Shown piece by piece: positions 15,047-23,885 of a stretch of DNA of 64,000 nucleotides (its first letter is position 1; each line of letters opens with the position of its first letter). The notes beneath the pieces are model-generated. The model had not been told where the DNA came from. It saw only the letters and a program-made list of their open reading frames with translations, and did not search any database. Made by a program: the position numbers and the translations under genes. The DNA is from Salinibacterium sp. (lineage in GTDB: Bacteria; Actinomycetota; Actinomycetes; Actinomycetales; Microbacteriaceae): contig SCSV01000286.1 in assembly GCA_004297555.1 (NCBI GenBank), forward strand, positions 44,178 to 108,177, in the 5' to 3' direction.

Positions 15047-16779
15047 CCCTCGACCAAGCCATCGCTTTGCTGCTCGGCGCCGGCTTCGGTGCGCGTGCAC
15101 TGGATGGGAGAAAAAACGCTCTCGCCCGCGTCGGTTACGCGCTGGTCGGCTACGACCTGCTCAAGACCGGAATCACCGGCCAGGGTTCCATCTTTGGTGC
15201 GCAGTCGAGCGGACTGGCGAAGGTGTCATCGTCCAGGGCGAAGTTGAAGTTCGAGGAGCGTCGGGTCCGAACCATCGCAGAGCGTGTTGCGTATGTGCAC
15301 GAGCAGATGGTGCTGGGCACCCGCGACCCTCAGGTCTACGCACTCGCTCGAGAAGTTGTCGCGCGAAAGTGCGGTGCAGAGTTCTGCATTCCGGAGAAGG
15401 ACCACAAGGGCGAGATGGCCGCGCTCTTCAACGAAGCTCGAGCCCGTTGCCGATACACGCTCGACCCTGTCGACTACGATGCGTTTCAGACGCCGGGCAA
15501 GACGCTGCAGCTCGCCAGCGGCGACTGCTTCGTGAAGGGCACGGTGGTACTCAAGAAAGGGCACGAGTTGGTACCGGTCGAGTCTCTCCGTCTCGGAGAC
15601 GAAATCTGGGGGCTCAATCGCTGGTCGAAGGTGATGAACACTTGGGAGAAGGGAGTGCTCCCGACGTGGAACATCCAGCTCAACAATGGCTCCGCGATGC
15701 GCTTGACTCCAGACCACAAGGTTTGGGTGTGGAAGTGCAAGGATGAGCACAAGGATGCGCGGTACGGAGGACAAGAGTGTTCGTGTCGCCTTGACAACCG
15801 AGAGTTGGTTCGCATCCGCGTGAGGGAACTTAAGTGTGGCATGGTGTTGCCGCAGCCGGAACGCATCCCGTTCGGTTCCGAAAAGATGGACCCAACTCGC
15901 GCGTACGTTGAGGGGCTCTACGTTTCTGACGGCTCATCGGCACACTCGAATACGTTCGAGATTGCCGGCCAAGACGGTTGTCCAAAAGAGGCGCAGAAGA
16001 AAGAAGTCGAGCGCATCTGCGCGGTGCTCGGAATTCCGACGAGGTGGTATCGGAAGTACATCACGGTGAAAGACAAAATCTGGACGCAGCGGATGAAGAC
16101 GATGGGTACGCGTGCGCCCAACAAGCGCGCCCTTTCCATCAACCTCGAAGAGGGCGGAGCACTCAATTTACTTCGCGGTATCATGGCCGATAGCGGGAAG
16201 AACAGCCAAGGTTTCGGCTCTACCTTCACCACTACTTCTCGCCAGCTTTGGCTTCAGACGCGCGTGCTACTCAAGATGGCTGGCAAAACAGCAAGCGAGC
16301 GCTACATCGTCGACCATGGCGGCCTCGGAGAGAATCCGATTTGGAGGTTGGGCATCCGAGGTGGCGGCCCGGCCGGCAATGCGTCCAAGCTCCTGCGCGT
16401 GAAGGACGTTGTTCGGGACAATGTCGAGAAGCCGTGCTTCGACATCGAGACGGATGACCACTACGTGTGGCTCCCAGAGGCCGACTGGACCACGAGCCAG
16501 TGCGACGATGAAGTGAGCTTGCTTGGCGCGATGCTGCGCAGTGTCGGCATTCCCGTGCGCAGTCGCATCTACCAGACGCAGGGCAACACGACTTGGAACC
16601 ACATCAACCTGATGGCCCAGGACCCAGGTACCGGCACGTGGCACTCTCTCGACCTCGCCGCGGTGGGTAAGCCGCCCGGCTGGGAGGTCCCGAAGCAGTA
16701 CATCATCAAGCAGCGTGACTTCGACGTTCTCGAGAAGGAAGTACCGCGTTTGTCTGCGGCGCTGAATGCGGTACCCTGA
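15043..16779 (+). CDS. Transglutaminase-like protein interrupted by an intein
   Basis: A 578-residue precursor. Residues 1-161 and 487-578 form the host protein. N-terminal hydrophobic helices are followed by a transglutaminase-like core whose catalytic motif is rebuilt only after splicing: ASGD joined to CDDEV. The His (TWNHINL) and Asp (HSLDLAA) partners lie downstream. The family makes or breaks amide bonds (cross-linking or cysteine-peptidase chemistry). In this structural block it could cross-link or process particle proteins. The intein occupies residues 162-486. The GTG start overlaps the RadC stop. Confidence 0.8.
   Translation: MTLDQAIALLLGAGFGARALDGRKNALARVGYALVGYDLLKTGITGQGSIFGAQSSGLAKVSSSRAKLKFEERRVRTIAERVAYVHEQMVLGTRDPQVYALAREVVARKCGAEFCIPEKDHKGEMAALFNEARARCRYTLDPVDYDAFQTPGKTLQLASGDCFVKGTVVLKKGHELVPVESLRLGDEIWGLNRWSKVMNTWEKGVLPTWNIQLNNGSAMRLTPDHKVWVWKCKDEHKDARYGGQECSCRLDNRELVRIRVRELKCGMVLPQPERIPFGSEKMDPTRAYVEGLYVSDGSSAHSNTFEIAGQDGCPKEAQKKEVERICAVLGIPTRWYRKYITVKDKIWTQRMKTMGTRAPNKRALSINLEEGGALNLLRGIMADSGKNSQGFGSTFTTTSRQLWLQTRVLLKMAGKTASERYIVDHGGLGENPIWRLGIRGGGPAGNASKLLRVKDVVRDNVEKPCFDIETDDHYVWLPEADWTTSQCDDEVSLLGAMLRSVGIPVRSRIYQTQGNTTWNHINLMAQDPGTGTWHSLDLAAVGKPPGWEVPKQYIIKQRDFDVLEKEVPRLSAALNAVP
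15526..16500 (+). mobile_element. Intein with LAGLIDADG-type endonuclease in the transglutaminase active site
   Basis: A 325-residue intein beginning CFVKGTVVLKKG, with the block B-like TPDHKVWVW and two dodecapeptide motifs (AYVEGLYVSDGS and LLRGIMADSGKN) of a LAGLIDADG homing endonuclease. The C-terminal splice end is DHYVWLPEADWTTSQ, followed by Cys. The last two residues are Ser-Gln instead of the usual His-Asn. Insertion directly before the catalytic Cys means no active enzyme exists until splicing. Splicing competence of the Ser-Gln end is not certain. Confidence 0.85.
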
Positions 16780-16791
16780 AAGGACCTGCAC

Positions 16792-17289
16792 ATGGCACTC
16801 CTCGACACGAACAATCCACCGGCCGAAGTGCTCGCCGCCAACAGCGAGTTGATGATGGGAGAGGTGCGCAAGTGGCTCAATGACCTTGCGTGCGGCGACT
16901 TGAAAAACACTCCGGCGCTGCTGAACCCGTTGCTGCTGGGGTTGATTGCTCTGCGCCTCGGTCAGCTCGTCAACAACAAGGCGCAGGGGTCCAACTACTA
17001 CCGCATCTCGCCCTTTCAGCTCACCAAGGAGGGTCAGAAAATCGTCGAGCGCCAGCAAGACGGGCTGGTGCGCACTGTTCTGCTGTGGGTCGACAAGGCC
17101 GGCGCCGGCCCCACACCGTACATTCGGGTCGGTGTGAACAAGATGAACATGGTGGCCGGGCAGCAGGGCAGCGGTGGCATCCAGGCGGACGCCGGCAAGC
17201 AGCACGAGCTGGGCAACGTTCGACCTGAGGTGGAGCTGTGGGCGGCTTCCAGCGTCGACATCTGGACGTACGTCATCGAGTACGCGTGA
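16792..17289 (+). CDS. Candidate minor structural protein
   Basis: A 165-residue protein: a helical first half with LLNPLLLGLIALRLGQLVNN, then a beta-rich second half (RTVLLWVDKAGAGPTPYIRV, VELWAASSVDIWTYVIEY). It resembles the beta-rich proteins at 25722 and 26486 in texture but shares no clear motif. The start carries AAAGGACCTGCAC before ATG. A capsid or vertex protein is possible by context. Confidence 0.45.
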   Translation: MALLDTNNPPAEVLAANSELMMGEVRKWLNDLACGDLKNTPALLNPLLLGLIALRLGQLVNNKAQGSNYYRISPFQLTKEGQKIVERQQDGLVRTVLLWVDKAGAGPTPYIRVGVNKMNMVAGQQGSGGIQADAGKQHELGNVRPEVELWAASSVDIWTYVIEYA

Positions 17290-17299
17290 GGAGCCACTG

Positions 17300-19675
17300 A
17301 TGGCCGCGGTCACGAACAACATCGAGTCGCACAATGCGCGGGGCATCGAGCGCTCGGACGTGGTGGTCGACAGTGGAAATCTCCACGGTCTCGGCGCGGC
17401 CGCGGTGAATCAGGCGTCGCTCGCGAAGAGCCACACCATGCTGACGAAGTTCGTCTGGTTCCGCTCGATGCTCGAACGCGAGCTGCAGCTGCAGAGCTAC
17501 AAGCTGGTGAAGGAGGACGGCCTGTACCGGTTCGTCCTCACGCCTGGGCTGCGGAAGGAAGCCGTGCCGTGGCAGCGCTTCGCCGCCGAGCGGTACACGA
17601 AGGCGCTGCTCTGGGGAACGGACAACGCGAAGATGCAGTGCCCCACGTTCGCGATTCCGGCCGGCGGCGTGATGGTCGGCGGCACGTGCCCCGGTGCGGA
17701 CGCCGGTCAGACGGTCACGCCGGTGAACGCCCGCGTGGCGCGTCTCGAAGGCGCTGCAGACGGCTGGCACCTCCGCACCGAAGCACCGGGCACCGGCGTG
17801 AAGCCGCTGGTGAAGGAAGGGCTTGCCGTCTGCCAGAGCTGCGTGACCGCCGATGCGCTCGTTCTCGTCCGCAATCGCGGACTCGTCCCCATTGGAGAGC
17901 TGGTCAACGCCGGCATGGTGGAAGTGTGGAGCGGAAAGTCGTGGCAGAAGACGCATGCCGTGTTCAACGGCGTTCTGCCGACGTTCCTGGTGACACTGTC
18001 CGATGGGCGCACGATTCGCGCAACTGGAGACCACAACTTCATTCTCGCTGACAACTCTCGCGTTCGGGCCGATGAGCTTCAAGAGGGAGAAGCACTCCCG
18101 TGGGAACTTCCGGAGCCCGATGCATCGAACTTCGACGTGACGGGACGGCTGCCGCTCGTTCACCTTGAAGAGCAGCACTTCAACGAGAAGCGAGGCCAGC
18201 TCCCGACACAGTGGTCTCGTGAGTTGGGCCTCTGGCTCGGCTACATCATCGGGGACGGATGGTTCAACGGAAGCGTCAAGCATCCGACCATCGGCATTTG
18301 CGCGGCGGAGCAAGACCGCGGTGACCTCGACCACATCAACGCATTTGTGTCGAGGTGGACAGGTTCGGAAGCCGAGGTGAACGTCAGTGAGGTCGAACGT
18401 TCGAATGACCTCGTCACGTGCGAGACGCCACAGTCGATGGCGAAGGTTTTCTGGCGTCAGAAGTCGGCTGTGGCACTCGCGTTGGGGCTTGGGCTCAAGA
18501 AAGCCAAGGCGGACACGAGAACGCCGGAGTCCATCTGGTCGGCGCCGATGGATGCGGTTTCGGGCTATCTCTCCGGCCTTTTCTCCACTGATGGGAGCGT
18601 CGGCTTTCGAGGGCACGGAGTTGAGATTTCGTTCGCTTCAGTTTCGCGCACGCTCGTCGATGAGGTTCGACAGCTGCTCATCATGTTCGGCATCAAGTCG
18701 AGCTTGACGAAGTACAAGAGCAATGAGGAGCGCGGCTACCTTCCGTTATGGAAGGTCTCGCTGACTTGCCACGAGAGCATCATGCGCTTTCGGAAGCACG
18801 TCGGATTCTTCAATGAGCGCAAGTCGAAAAAGCTGGAAGCGTTCATCATCAGTCCGAAGTTCTCTCACCGTGAGCGCAAGACGAATGCGCACGTCGAGAG
18901 TGTCGTTCCTACCGGTAAACTCGAGCCAGTATTCGACCTCGTCAACGTCGGGCCTGAGCACCAGTTCACAGCCAACGGCATCAGCATTTCAAATTGCTAC
19001 GCGACCGAGGGCTCGTTCAGCCGGTCGAGTGTTCAAACGGATGAACTCGTACGCTTCTGGTGGATTCGCTCGCAGCTGCAGAACAAGAACGAGGCGCTAC
19101 TGGAGCAGGTCTTCGTCGACTCCATTCTCTCGCTGCCGTTCAAGCACGACCGCCACGGCATCAAGCCCATCCGCCTGCACGACTCGGGTGACTTCTTCTC
19201 ACAGAAGTACGCCGAGATGTGGCTGCGCGTTGCTGACGAGCTGGCGGTGCGGATGCCCGAGGTCGTCATCTGGGCTCCGACGCGCACGTGGGCACAGGGC
19301 GGGTGGACGGAGTTCTGGAACCAGCGGCTGCCGCGCTTGAAGAGCGTTCAGTTGGGAAGACGCCCCAACCTGATGGTGCGCCCCAGCGCGTACAACTTCG
19401 GAGACGCCGCGCCGGAAGCGATGGCGCAGGGGAACTCGCGCGGCTCGACGTCCCTCTACGCGGTGCACGCGCGCGTGCCGGCGGAGCTGAAGAACAGGAC
19501 GGACGCCACGAAGGTCGGCCTCACGCGAGGGCTCGAGCCACGCGCCGACTTCAACTGTCAGGTGTACGGAGCGGAGACGGCGTCGTGCACCGCTTCGCTC
19601 GCGCCGGATGGAAAGCGCGGCTGCCGCGCGTGCTGGGTTCACCCTGAGTTGAGGATTAATTATTCTGCTCACTAG
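17300..19675 (+). CDS. GP88-family protein interrupted by an intein
   Basis: A 791-residue precursor. Joining residues 1-180 to 566-791 gives a protein with the pattern of the phage/plasmid 'gene product 88' family: CPGADAG, then CQS-CYATEGSF, then IRLHDSGDFFSQKYAEMW (from 625) and a Cys-rich C-terminus (ASCTASLAPDGKRGCRACW). The role of the family is not known; conserved Cys residues suggest metal or Fe-S binding. The intein sits before a conserved Cys of the CYA motif. ATG chosen at 17300 after GAGGAG. Confidence 0.8.
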   Translation: MAAVTNNIESHNARGIERSDVVVDSGNLHGLGAAAVNQASLAKSHTMLTKFVWFRSMLERELQLQSYKLVKEDGLYRFVLTPGLRKEAVPWQRFAAERYTKALLWGTDNAKMQCPTFAIPAGGVMVGGTCPGADAGQTVTPVNARVARLEGAADGWHLRTEAPGTGVKPLVKEGLAVCQSCVTADALVLVRNRGLVPIGELVNAGMVEVWSGKSWQKTHAVFNGVLPTFLVTLSDGRTIRATGDHNFILADNSRVRADELQEGEALPWELPEPDASNFDVTGRLPLVHLEEQHFNEKRGQLPTQWSRELGLWLGYIIGDGWFNGSVKHPTIGICAAEQDRGDLDHINAFVSRWTGSEAEVNVSEVERSNDLVTCETPQSMAKVFWRQKSAVALALGLGLKKAKADTRTPESIWSAPMDAVSGYLSGLFSTDGSVGFRGHGVEISFASVSRTLVDEVRQLLIMFGIKSSLTKYKSNEERGYLPLWKVSLTCHESIMRFRKHVGFFNERKSKKLEAFIISPKFSHRERKTNAHVESVVPTGKLEPVFDLVNVGPEHQFTANGISISNCYATEGSFSRSSVQTDELVRFWWIRSQLQNKNEALLEQVFVDSILSLPFKHDRHGIKPIRLHDSGDFFSQKYAEMWLRVADELAVRMPEVVIWAPTRTWAQGGWTEFWNQRLPRLKSVQLGRRPNLMVRPSAYNFGDAAPEAMAQGNSRGSTSLYAVHARVPAELKNRTDATKVGLTRGLEPRADFNCQVYGAETASCTASLAPDGKRGCRACWVHPELRINYSAH
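17840..18994 (+). mobile_element. LAGLIDADG intein in the GP88-family gene
   Basis: A 385-residue intein from CVTADALVLVRNRG to HQFTANGISISN, followed by Cys. It has canonical Cys at both junctions and a terminal Asn, with Ser in place of the penultimate His. Block B is DGRTIRATGDHNFIL. The endonuclease has LGLWLGYIIGDGWF and VSGYLSGLFSTDGS. It appears intact and capable of both splicing and homing. Confidence 0.9.
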
Positions 19676-19705
19676 CGACGCAGCACGGGTGCTACGCTGG
19701 CCGCT

Positions 19706-20200
19706 ATGCTCAAGAAGCACGAAGACGTGTCGTGGGTCGACGCTGCTCGATTCTGGGAGCGCGTCGAAAAAACTGATGGATGTTGGCTGTGGAAGGGCAA
19801 AGGACGTCGTGGGTCATCAACTGGTCCTCAGTACGGATGCTTTACTTTCCGTGGCGAACGGCGAGCCGAGACTTCCAACCGAGCCGCGTGGCGTGTCCAG
19901 AAAGGACCAATTCCGAAGGGGAAGTGCGTTCTTCACAAGTGTGACAACTCCATCTGCGTTCGTGGTTCTCACCTGTTTCTCGGAACGCGGACGGAAAACT
20001 CCGCCGACATGGTCAAGAAGGGACGACAGGCGAAGGGTACTGACAAGCCGAATGCGAAGCTCGACGAGCAACGGGTGCGCGACTTCCGGCGTCGACACAA
20101 GAACGGTGAATCGCCGACTGTCCTCGCGAAGGAAGCTGGGATGCACATCCGTTCGTTCTGGTCCGTTCTCCGTCGGGAGACGTGGGCATGGGTGATTTAA
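19706..20200 (+). CDS. HNH homing endonuclease
   Basis: A 164-residue protein with an HNH_3-type core: VLHKCDNSICVRGSHLFLGT followed by RTENSADMVKKGRQAKG. A C-terminal helix-turn-helix-like tail (LDEQRVRDFRRRHKNG) would add specificity. The typical free-standing homing gene lies between two structural-block genes; its end overlaps the start of the next gene by 13 bases. Base composition is less GC-rich than its neighbours, consistent with recent arrival. Confidence 0.85.
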   Translation: MLKKHEDVSWVDAARFWERVEKTDGCWLWKGKGRRGSSTGPQYGCFTFRGERRAETSNRAAWRVQKGPIPKGKCVLHKCDNSICVRGSHLFLGTRTENSADMVKKGRQAKGTDKPNAKLDEQRVRDFRRRHKNGESPTVLAKEAGMHIRSFWSVLRRETWAWVI

Positions 20201-21099
20201 AGCGAACGTTCGGCGACTACGAGATTCGCGCGTACCGTCGCGAGAGTGACAGCTACATCTCCGTCAGCGCGAACTGGTTGAAGACCCCGCTCGGACAGGA
20301 CGACCGCATCGGCTCTGCGGAATTCTGGGAGAGAGAAGACGACCTGTTCCCCGAGCAGGTTTGGGTGCTCGAAGCGCACCAGCGCAAGGGTATTGCCACG
20401 AAGATGTACGAGTTGGCGTCGGAGATTTCTGGTGGAAAGCCCGTTTCGAACAGTGACCGTCAAAGTTCTCAGGGTTGGGCGTTTCGCAATAGGCTGGGAG
20501 CCGTGTCCGCGACCATCATCGACCAGGGCTCGTTCTCTCACGCTCTACTCGCCAAGGCGGGCAGCGAAGCCGTGACTTCGTCCCTGAACATCGAGGGCAC
20601 CGCGTCCACGCAGCCAGTCGGCTTCGAGGCGTACGAAACTGCGCCGTGCAAGCTGTTCAAGACTCCCGGCCAGAAAGTCGCCCCAGAGCACAAACGCCCT
20701 CCGTGTCAGGTGCAGCTCACCGCGACCGAAGACGGCACGTCGATGGCGGTGCGTCTCTGCGACGACGGCAAGGGAACCGTGGCGCCGGTGAAGAGCGTTG
20801 ACGAGGCGAAGCAGGTCATCGACCGCTACTGCAAATGCGCGCGCAACAAGCCGGCGAGCACCCGCGTGAAGTGCGCACGCAAGACGGTGGGGTTGAGTGG
20901 TGACCGCGGCGAGCTGAGCACGTCCGTGATGGAGGTCTACCCGCCGGAGCGTCTCGCGCCCACGATGGTGAAGAAGTACGGGAACAAGGAAGCTGCCGCA
21001 GCGGCCGCCCAACAGTCTGCGATGAACTACCCATCTGGTGATGTGCACCGCATCTACTGGGAGAGCGTGCACCAGTTGATTCGTCGCGGGGTACACTGA
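20188..21099 (+). CDS. GNAT-like acetyltransferase fused to a Cys/Lys-rich region
   Basis: A 303-residue protein. Residues 55-115 match a GNAT acyl-CoA-binding pattern (VWVLEAHQRKGIATKMYELA, then SDRQSSQGWAFRNRLG), as in small phage acetyltransferase-like proteins. Residues about 165-235 hold a separate Cys-containing basic domain (YCKCARNKPASTRVKCARK). Acetylation of a virion or host protein is possible; the substrate is unknown. It begins inside the end of the HNH gene, which suggests the HNH gene inserted just upstream. Confidence 0.55.
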   Translation: MGDLKRTFGDYEIRAYRRESDSYISVSANWLKTPLGQDDRIGSAEFWEREDDLFPEQVWVLEAHQRKGIATKMYELASEISGGKPVSNSDRQSSQGWAFRNRLGAVSATIIDQGSFSHALLAKAGSEAVTSSLNIEGTASTQPVGFEAYETAPCKLFKTPGQKVAPEHKRPPCQVQLTATEDGTSMAVRLCDDGKGTVAPVKSVDEAKQVIDRYCKCARNKPASTRVKCARKTVGLSGDRGELSTSVMEVYPPERLAPTMVKKYGNKEAAAAAAQQSAMNYPSGDVHRIYWESVHQLIRRGVH

Positions 21100-21611
21100 T
21101 GAAAGGTGCCGGCATCATCATCGCGGGCGCGGGTGCAGCGCTTATCGGCTACGCGCTCTTCTCCCCGTTCCGTGTCGTGATGGGTTTCAGGAAGGGAGTT
21201 CCATTCCCGGTGACTGTGCGCAGAGTCGGGCGTCTGTGGAACGGTGACTGGGCATGGATGGAGCTGAAGGCAGCCGATGCCTTTGAAGGTCTGCGTCGTT
21301 CAGCGTACGCGGCTGGTCTCGACTTGCCACTCTCAGCGGCGTTTCGCAGCTGGCAGGAGCAAGCAGCGATGAAGGCAAAGCGATTGCTCTTCGGTGGTCC
21401 TCCGACCGCAGACCCGGGGTACTCGAACCACCAAGAAGGCACCACGGTCGACATCGACATCGGCGTGAGAGACGCGATGACGAACTACCGGTCGAGTCGC
21501 GTCTGGCACTGGCTTCGAGAGAACGCTCGCTCGTATGGATTCGTCGACGACGTCTACCAGCCTGGGAATCCGAAGTACGAACCGTGGCACTGGAGATATT
21601 ACGGAGAATGA
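21099..21611 (+). CDS. VanY-type D,D-carboxypeptidase/endopeptidase (M15) with membrane anchor
   Basis: A 170-residue protein with an N-terminal membrane span (GIIIAGAGAALIGYALFSPF) and an M15B peptidase core. Zinc ligands are H111 and D118 (SNHQEGTTVDID) and H164 (EPWHWRYYGE), with R83 and the WLRENARSYGF stretch also typical. It would cut D-Ala-containing peptide bonds of peptidoglycan. Membrane anchoring within a structural-type block suggests a particle-associated lysin for genome entry or release. Start ATGA-overlaps the GNAT-like gene. Confidence 0.85.
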   Translation: MKGAGIIIAGAGAALIGYALFSPFRVVMGFRKGVPFPVTVRRVGRLWNGDWAWMELKAADAFEGLRRSAYAAGLDLPLSAAFRSWQEQAAMKAKRLLFGGPPTADPGYSNHQEGTTVDIDIGVRDAMTNYRSSRVWHWLRENARSYGFVDDVYQPGNPKYEPWHWRYYGE

Positions 21612-21625
21612 CGTAGAAACTTGGA

Positions 21626-22132
21626 GTGGCAGGTTTAGGTCAGAGCGAACGTCTTCATCGGGCCATCAAGGTTCTGCGTCGTCGGTCGGACCTTGTAGAG
21701 CAGTGGGAGGCAAGATTATTTTTCGATGGGCGATGTTGGAGGTACCCAGCAAAAGGGTACCCAAACGTCAACGTGAACGGAGAGACGTTCAAGCTATCGA
21801 GAATTCTTTACGCGCTTCGGCACGGAGTCCCGAGAGATGGTTTGGACGTATGTCACAAATGCGACCGTGGGGATAAAGGATGCATGACCGACGACCACAT
21901 GTTTTTGGGCACGAGACAAGAAAACAATCGGGACCGTGACGTGAAGAACCGGCAAGTTCGTGGTGATGCACATGGGATGAGCCGGTTGTCCGCAGCTCAG
22001 GTCGTGGAGATTAGAAAGGTACGGGAACAAGACCCAAGCATCTCTGGGGCAGAGCTGGGAAGAAGATTTGGTATCTGTCCACAAGCCGCGAACGCAATTC
22101 TTCGTCGCGTGAGGTGGTCACACGTTGCCTGA
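21626..22132 (+). CDS. HNH homing endonuclease
   Basis: A 168-residue protein with a GTG start (a ribosome-binding GGAG lies immediately before it, so the true start is uncertain). The HNH_3 core is LDVCHKCDRGDKGCMTDDHM followed by FLGTRQENNRDR. A C-terminal helix-turn-helix follows (SISGAELGRRFGICPQAANA). It sits between the VanY gene and a membrane-protein gene whose 5' end it may overlap. Confidence 0.8.
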   Translation: MAGLGQSERLHRAIKVLRRRSDLVEQWEARLFFDGRCWRYPAKGYPNVNVNGETFKLSRILYALRHGVPRDGLDVCHKCDRGDKGCMTDDHMFLGTRQENNRDRDVKNRQVRGDAHGMSRLSAAQVVEIRKVREQDPSISGAELGRRFGICPQAANAILRRVRWSHVA

Positions 22133-22163
22133 AATTTGGAGGCTGCTCGACTCGCATGAAAGG

Positions 22164-22673
22164 ATGTTCGAACCCATGGCTCAGTACTACGACTCGAGCA
22201 CCTCACCGTTCTACCGGAACCGTTACCCGCGACCTCCGATGCTCGACAAGGGCAATCTCGGGCCCCCCATCTTCGGTCCGTACCAGCAGCGGTGGGACCC
22301 GAACACGCGTGCGTGGTACCGGCCGGATGGTTCGCGCGCTCCACTCGCGGGGTTCGGTGGGCTCGGTGAGACGCTGCTCCCTGAGCTGGACTTCACCGCG
22401 AGCACGACTCCCGAGGTAGTCGACCGGCAGACGTTCTTCACACTCGCTGTCGCCGTCGCACTCGGGCTGGGTGGAGGCTGGGCACTGGAGAAGCACCACA
22501 AGATGGCGGGTTTCGCCATGCTCGGGCTGGGTGGAGTCGCTGCCATCACCGCGGTGCTGATGCTCAAGCGCAACGTCGATGCACGCAACAGCTTCCTCGC
22601 GTGGCAACAGGCGCCCGCTCCTCCGCCGCCGGGCCTTCCGGGCTCCGGCATGATTGCCGGCTGGAGGGGCTGA
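22164..22673 (+). CDS. Small membrane protein with FGGLG motif
   Basis: A 169-residue protein from the ATG at 22164 (ATG at 22176 also possible). A Tyr/Arg/Pro-rich N-terminus leads to LAGFGGLGETLLPEL. Two hydrophobic spans follow (FFTLAVAVALGLGGGWAL and MAGFAMLGLGGVAAITAVLM), then a Pro-rich tail. It belongs to the set of single- or double-span proteins around the capsid candidates. Membrane location is well supported; function is not known. Confidence 0.55.
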   Translation: MFEPMAQYYDSSTSPFYRNRYPRPPMLDKGNLGPPIFGPYQQRWDPNTRAWYRPDGSRAPLAGFGGLGETLLPELDFTASTTPEVVDRQTFFTLAVAVALGLGGGWALEKHHKMAGFAMLGLGGVAAITAVLMLKRNVDARNSFLAWQQAPAPPPPGLPGSGMIAGWRG

Positions 22674-23005
22674 TGAAGACCGGCGGCAAGGTGGCGTTGG
22701 GGATTGCGGCTGCCGGCGTGGCCGGCTTCGCGCTCTACTCGATTTTCAAGCGGCGCTCCTCTGGACTCATCCCCTCTGACCCCGCCGAGTGGTCGCTTCC
22801 CACCTTCACCACCACGCAGGAGTTCTTCACTCCGGCTCCTCCGCCTCCTCCGCCCACGACAGGGACGTGGCGCTTCGGTGTGGAAGTCATTCCCATCGTT
22901 CCGTCTTCCCTGAACTCGTCATGCACCTCGTCGCGGCAGTGCGGTGAGGGCACTGTCTGCATCAACGGGACGTGCCGTCCCGAAGCGGAGTGGAACGAGA
23001 GCTAG
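22673..23005 (+). CDS. Single-pass membrane protein with Cys-knot tail
   Basis: A 110-residue protein: one N-terminal span (VALGIAAAGVAGFALYSIFKRR), a Pro-rich linker, a beta-type segment, then a compact CxxxxxCGxxxxCxxxxC module (CTSSRQCGEGTVCINGTC) like those in myxobacterial exported proteins. Disulfides imply that the tail faces an oxidising space. Start TGATG-overlaps the preceding gene. Confidence 0.55.
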   Translation: MKTGGKVALGIAAAGVAGFALYSIFKRRSSGLIPSDPAEWSLPTFTTTQEFFTPAPPPPPPTTGTWRFGVEVIPIVPSSLNSSCTSSRQCGEGTVCINGTCRPEAEWNES

Positions 23006-23013
23006 GAGCCGTC

Positions 23014-23298
23014 GTGCGCGTGGTGAACGTGGTGAGACCAACCGACGGAATGGAGTTGCAGCTGCGGCTCTGCACTGGCGGGCTCGATTGCGTGCTGCCG
23101 CCGTTCTCGACTCCGTCGCGCGCGTTCAGCGGAGTCGGTACATTCATCACCGAGTGGGAAGAGAGCGCTCAGCGGGCCATGCAAGCGGAGCCGCTGTACT
23201 TCCGCAACTGGGACCGCGTGAAGACGACACTGCTCGTGGTCGTCAGCGGCGTACTCGCGTGGCAGCTCGTGAAGAAGCGGAAGACACTCTTCGATTGA
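23014..23298 (+). CDS. C-terminally anchored membrane protein
   Basis: A 94-residue protein with GTG at 23014 after AGGAG. A beta-rich N-terminal domain includes a Cys pair (LCTGGLDC) and AFSGVGTF. A C-terminal span (LLVVVSGVLAWQLVKKRK) ends in a basic tail. This layout (outer domain, C-terminal span, Lys/Arg tail) recurs across the block. Its 3' end overlaps the end of the convergent HNH gene. Confidence 0.5.
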   Translation: MRVVNVVRPTDGMELQLRLCTGGLDCVLPPFSTPSRAFSGVGTFITEWEESAQRAMQAEPLYFRNWDRVKTTLLVVVSGVLAWQLVKKRKTLFD

Positions 23299-23854
23299 GA
23301 GCCTGCTCTTTTCGAGTTGCCCACTTCACATTGCCCGGTTCGTAGTTTCCGTCGTTGTTGATGCGCTCGATGGTGAGGTGAGGAGCTGGGCGCCGGCCAA
23401 CGTCGGAGAGGAAATCGTTGAACGAATTGAGCCAGCGGCGGCAAACCTTGATGCCGCGTCCACCGTAGTTCTCCCAGCTATCGGATTTCGGATTGGTACA
23501 GCGCTGCTTCATAGCTGTCCAGATGGCGTACTCCGGCATCTTTCGTACGCGCTTCCACTGATTGAGCCACGCTTGCCGTGCACAACCACAACTGGTCGTT
23601 CGTCCACCGAGCAGATTTGAGGGGTGGACCTTTCCCGTGCTGCCACAGTCGCAGACGCACATGATTTTGCCGTCGGGGCAAACGAATCTTGTCCACAACC
23701 GGCCAAACCGACGTCCCAAAATTGGGACCTTCTTCTCCAGTGGGGTAGAAATGTCCTTGCCAGACCACTGGCGGAGGTAGTGACCGTTGCACAGGCCTTT
23801 GGCTCTGACCGGCTTCGAACACTTCGGTGAGCAGGGGGCGGAACAGGTCACCAT
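23243..23854 (-). CDS. HNH endonuclease with zinc-ribbon DNA-binding domains
   Basis: A 203-residue protein from the ATG at 23854. The N-terminal zinc knuckle (CSAPCSPKCSKPVRAKGLC) is followed by a zinc ribbon (CVCDCGSTGKVHPSNLLGG, then TTSCGC). An HNH nuclease of the GRGIxVC/DRINNDGNYEP class comes next (NYGGRGIKVCRRW; IERINNDGNYEPGNVKWATR). It is transcribed against the surrounding structural genes and lies between two of them, as expected for a mobile homing gene. Confidence 0.85.
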   Translation of the reverse strand: MVTCSAPCSPKCSKPVRAKGLCNGHYLRQWSGKDISTPLEKKVPILGRRFGRLWTRFVCPDGKIMCVCDCGSTGKVHPSNLLGGRTTSCGCARQAWLNQWKRVRKMPEYAIWTAMKQRCTNPKSDSWENYGGRGIKVCRRWLNSFNDFLSDVGRRPAPHLTIERINNDGNYEPGNVKWATRKEQALNRRVSSASSRAATRVRR

Positions 23855-23885
23855 GTTTCTACCTATATCACCTTTCTGGTATACC

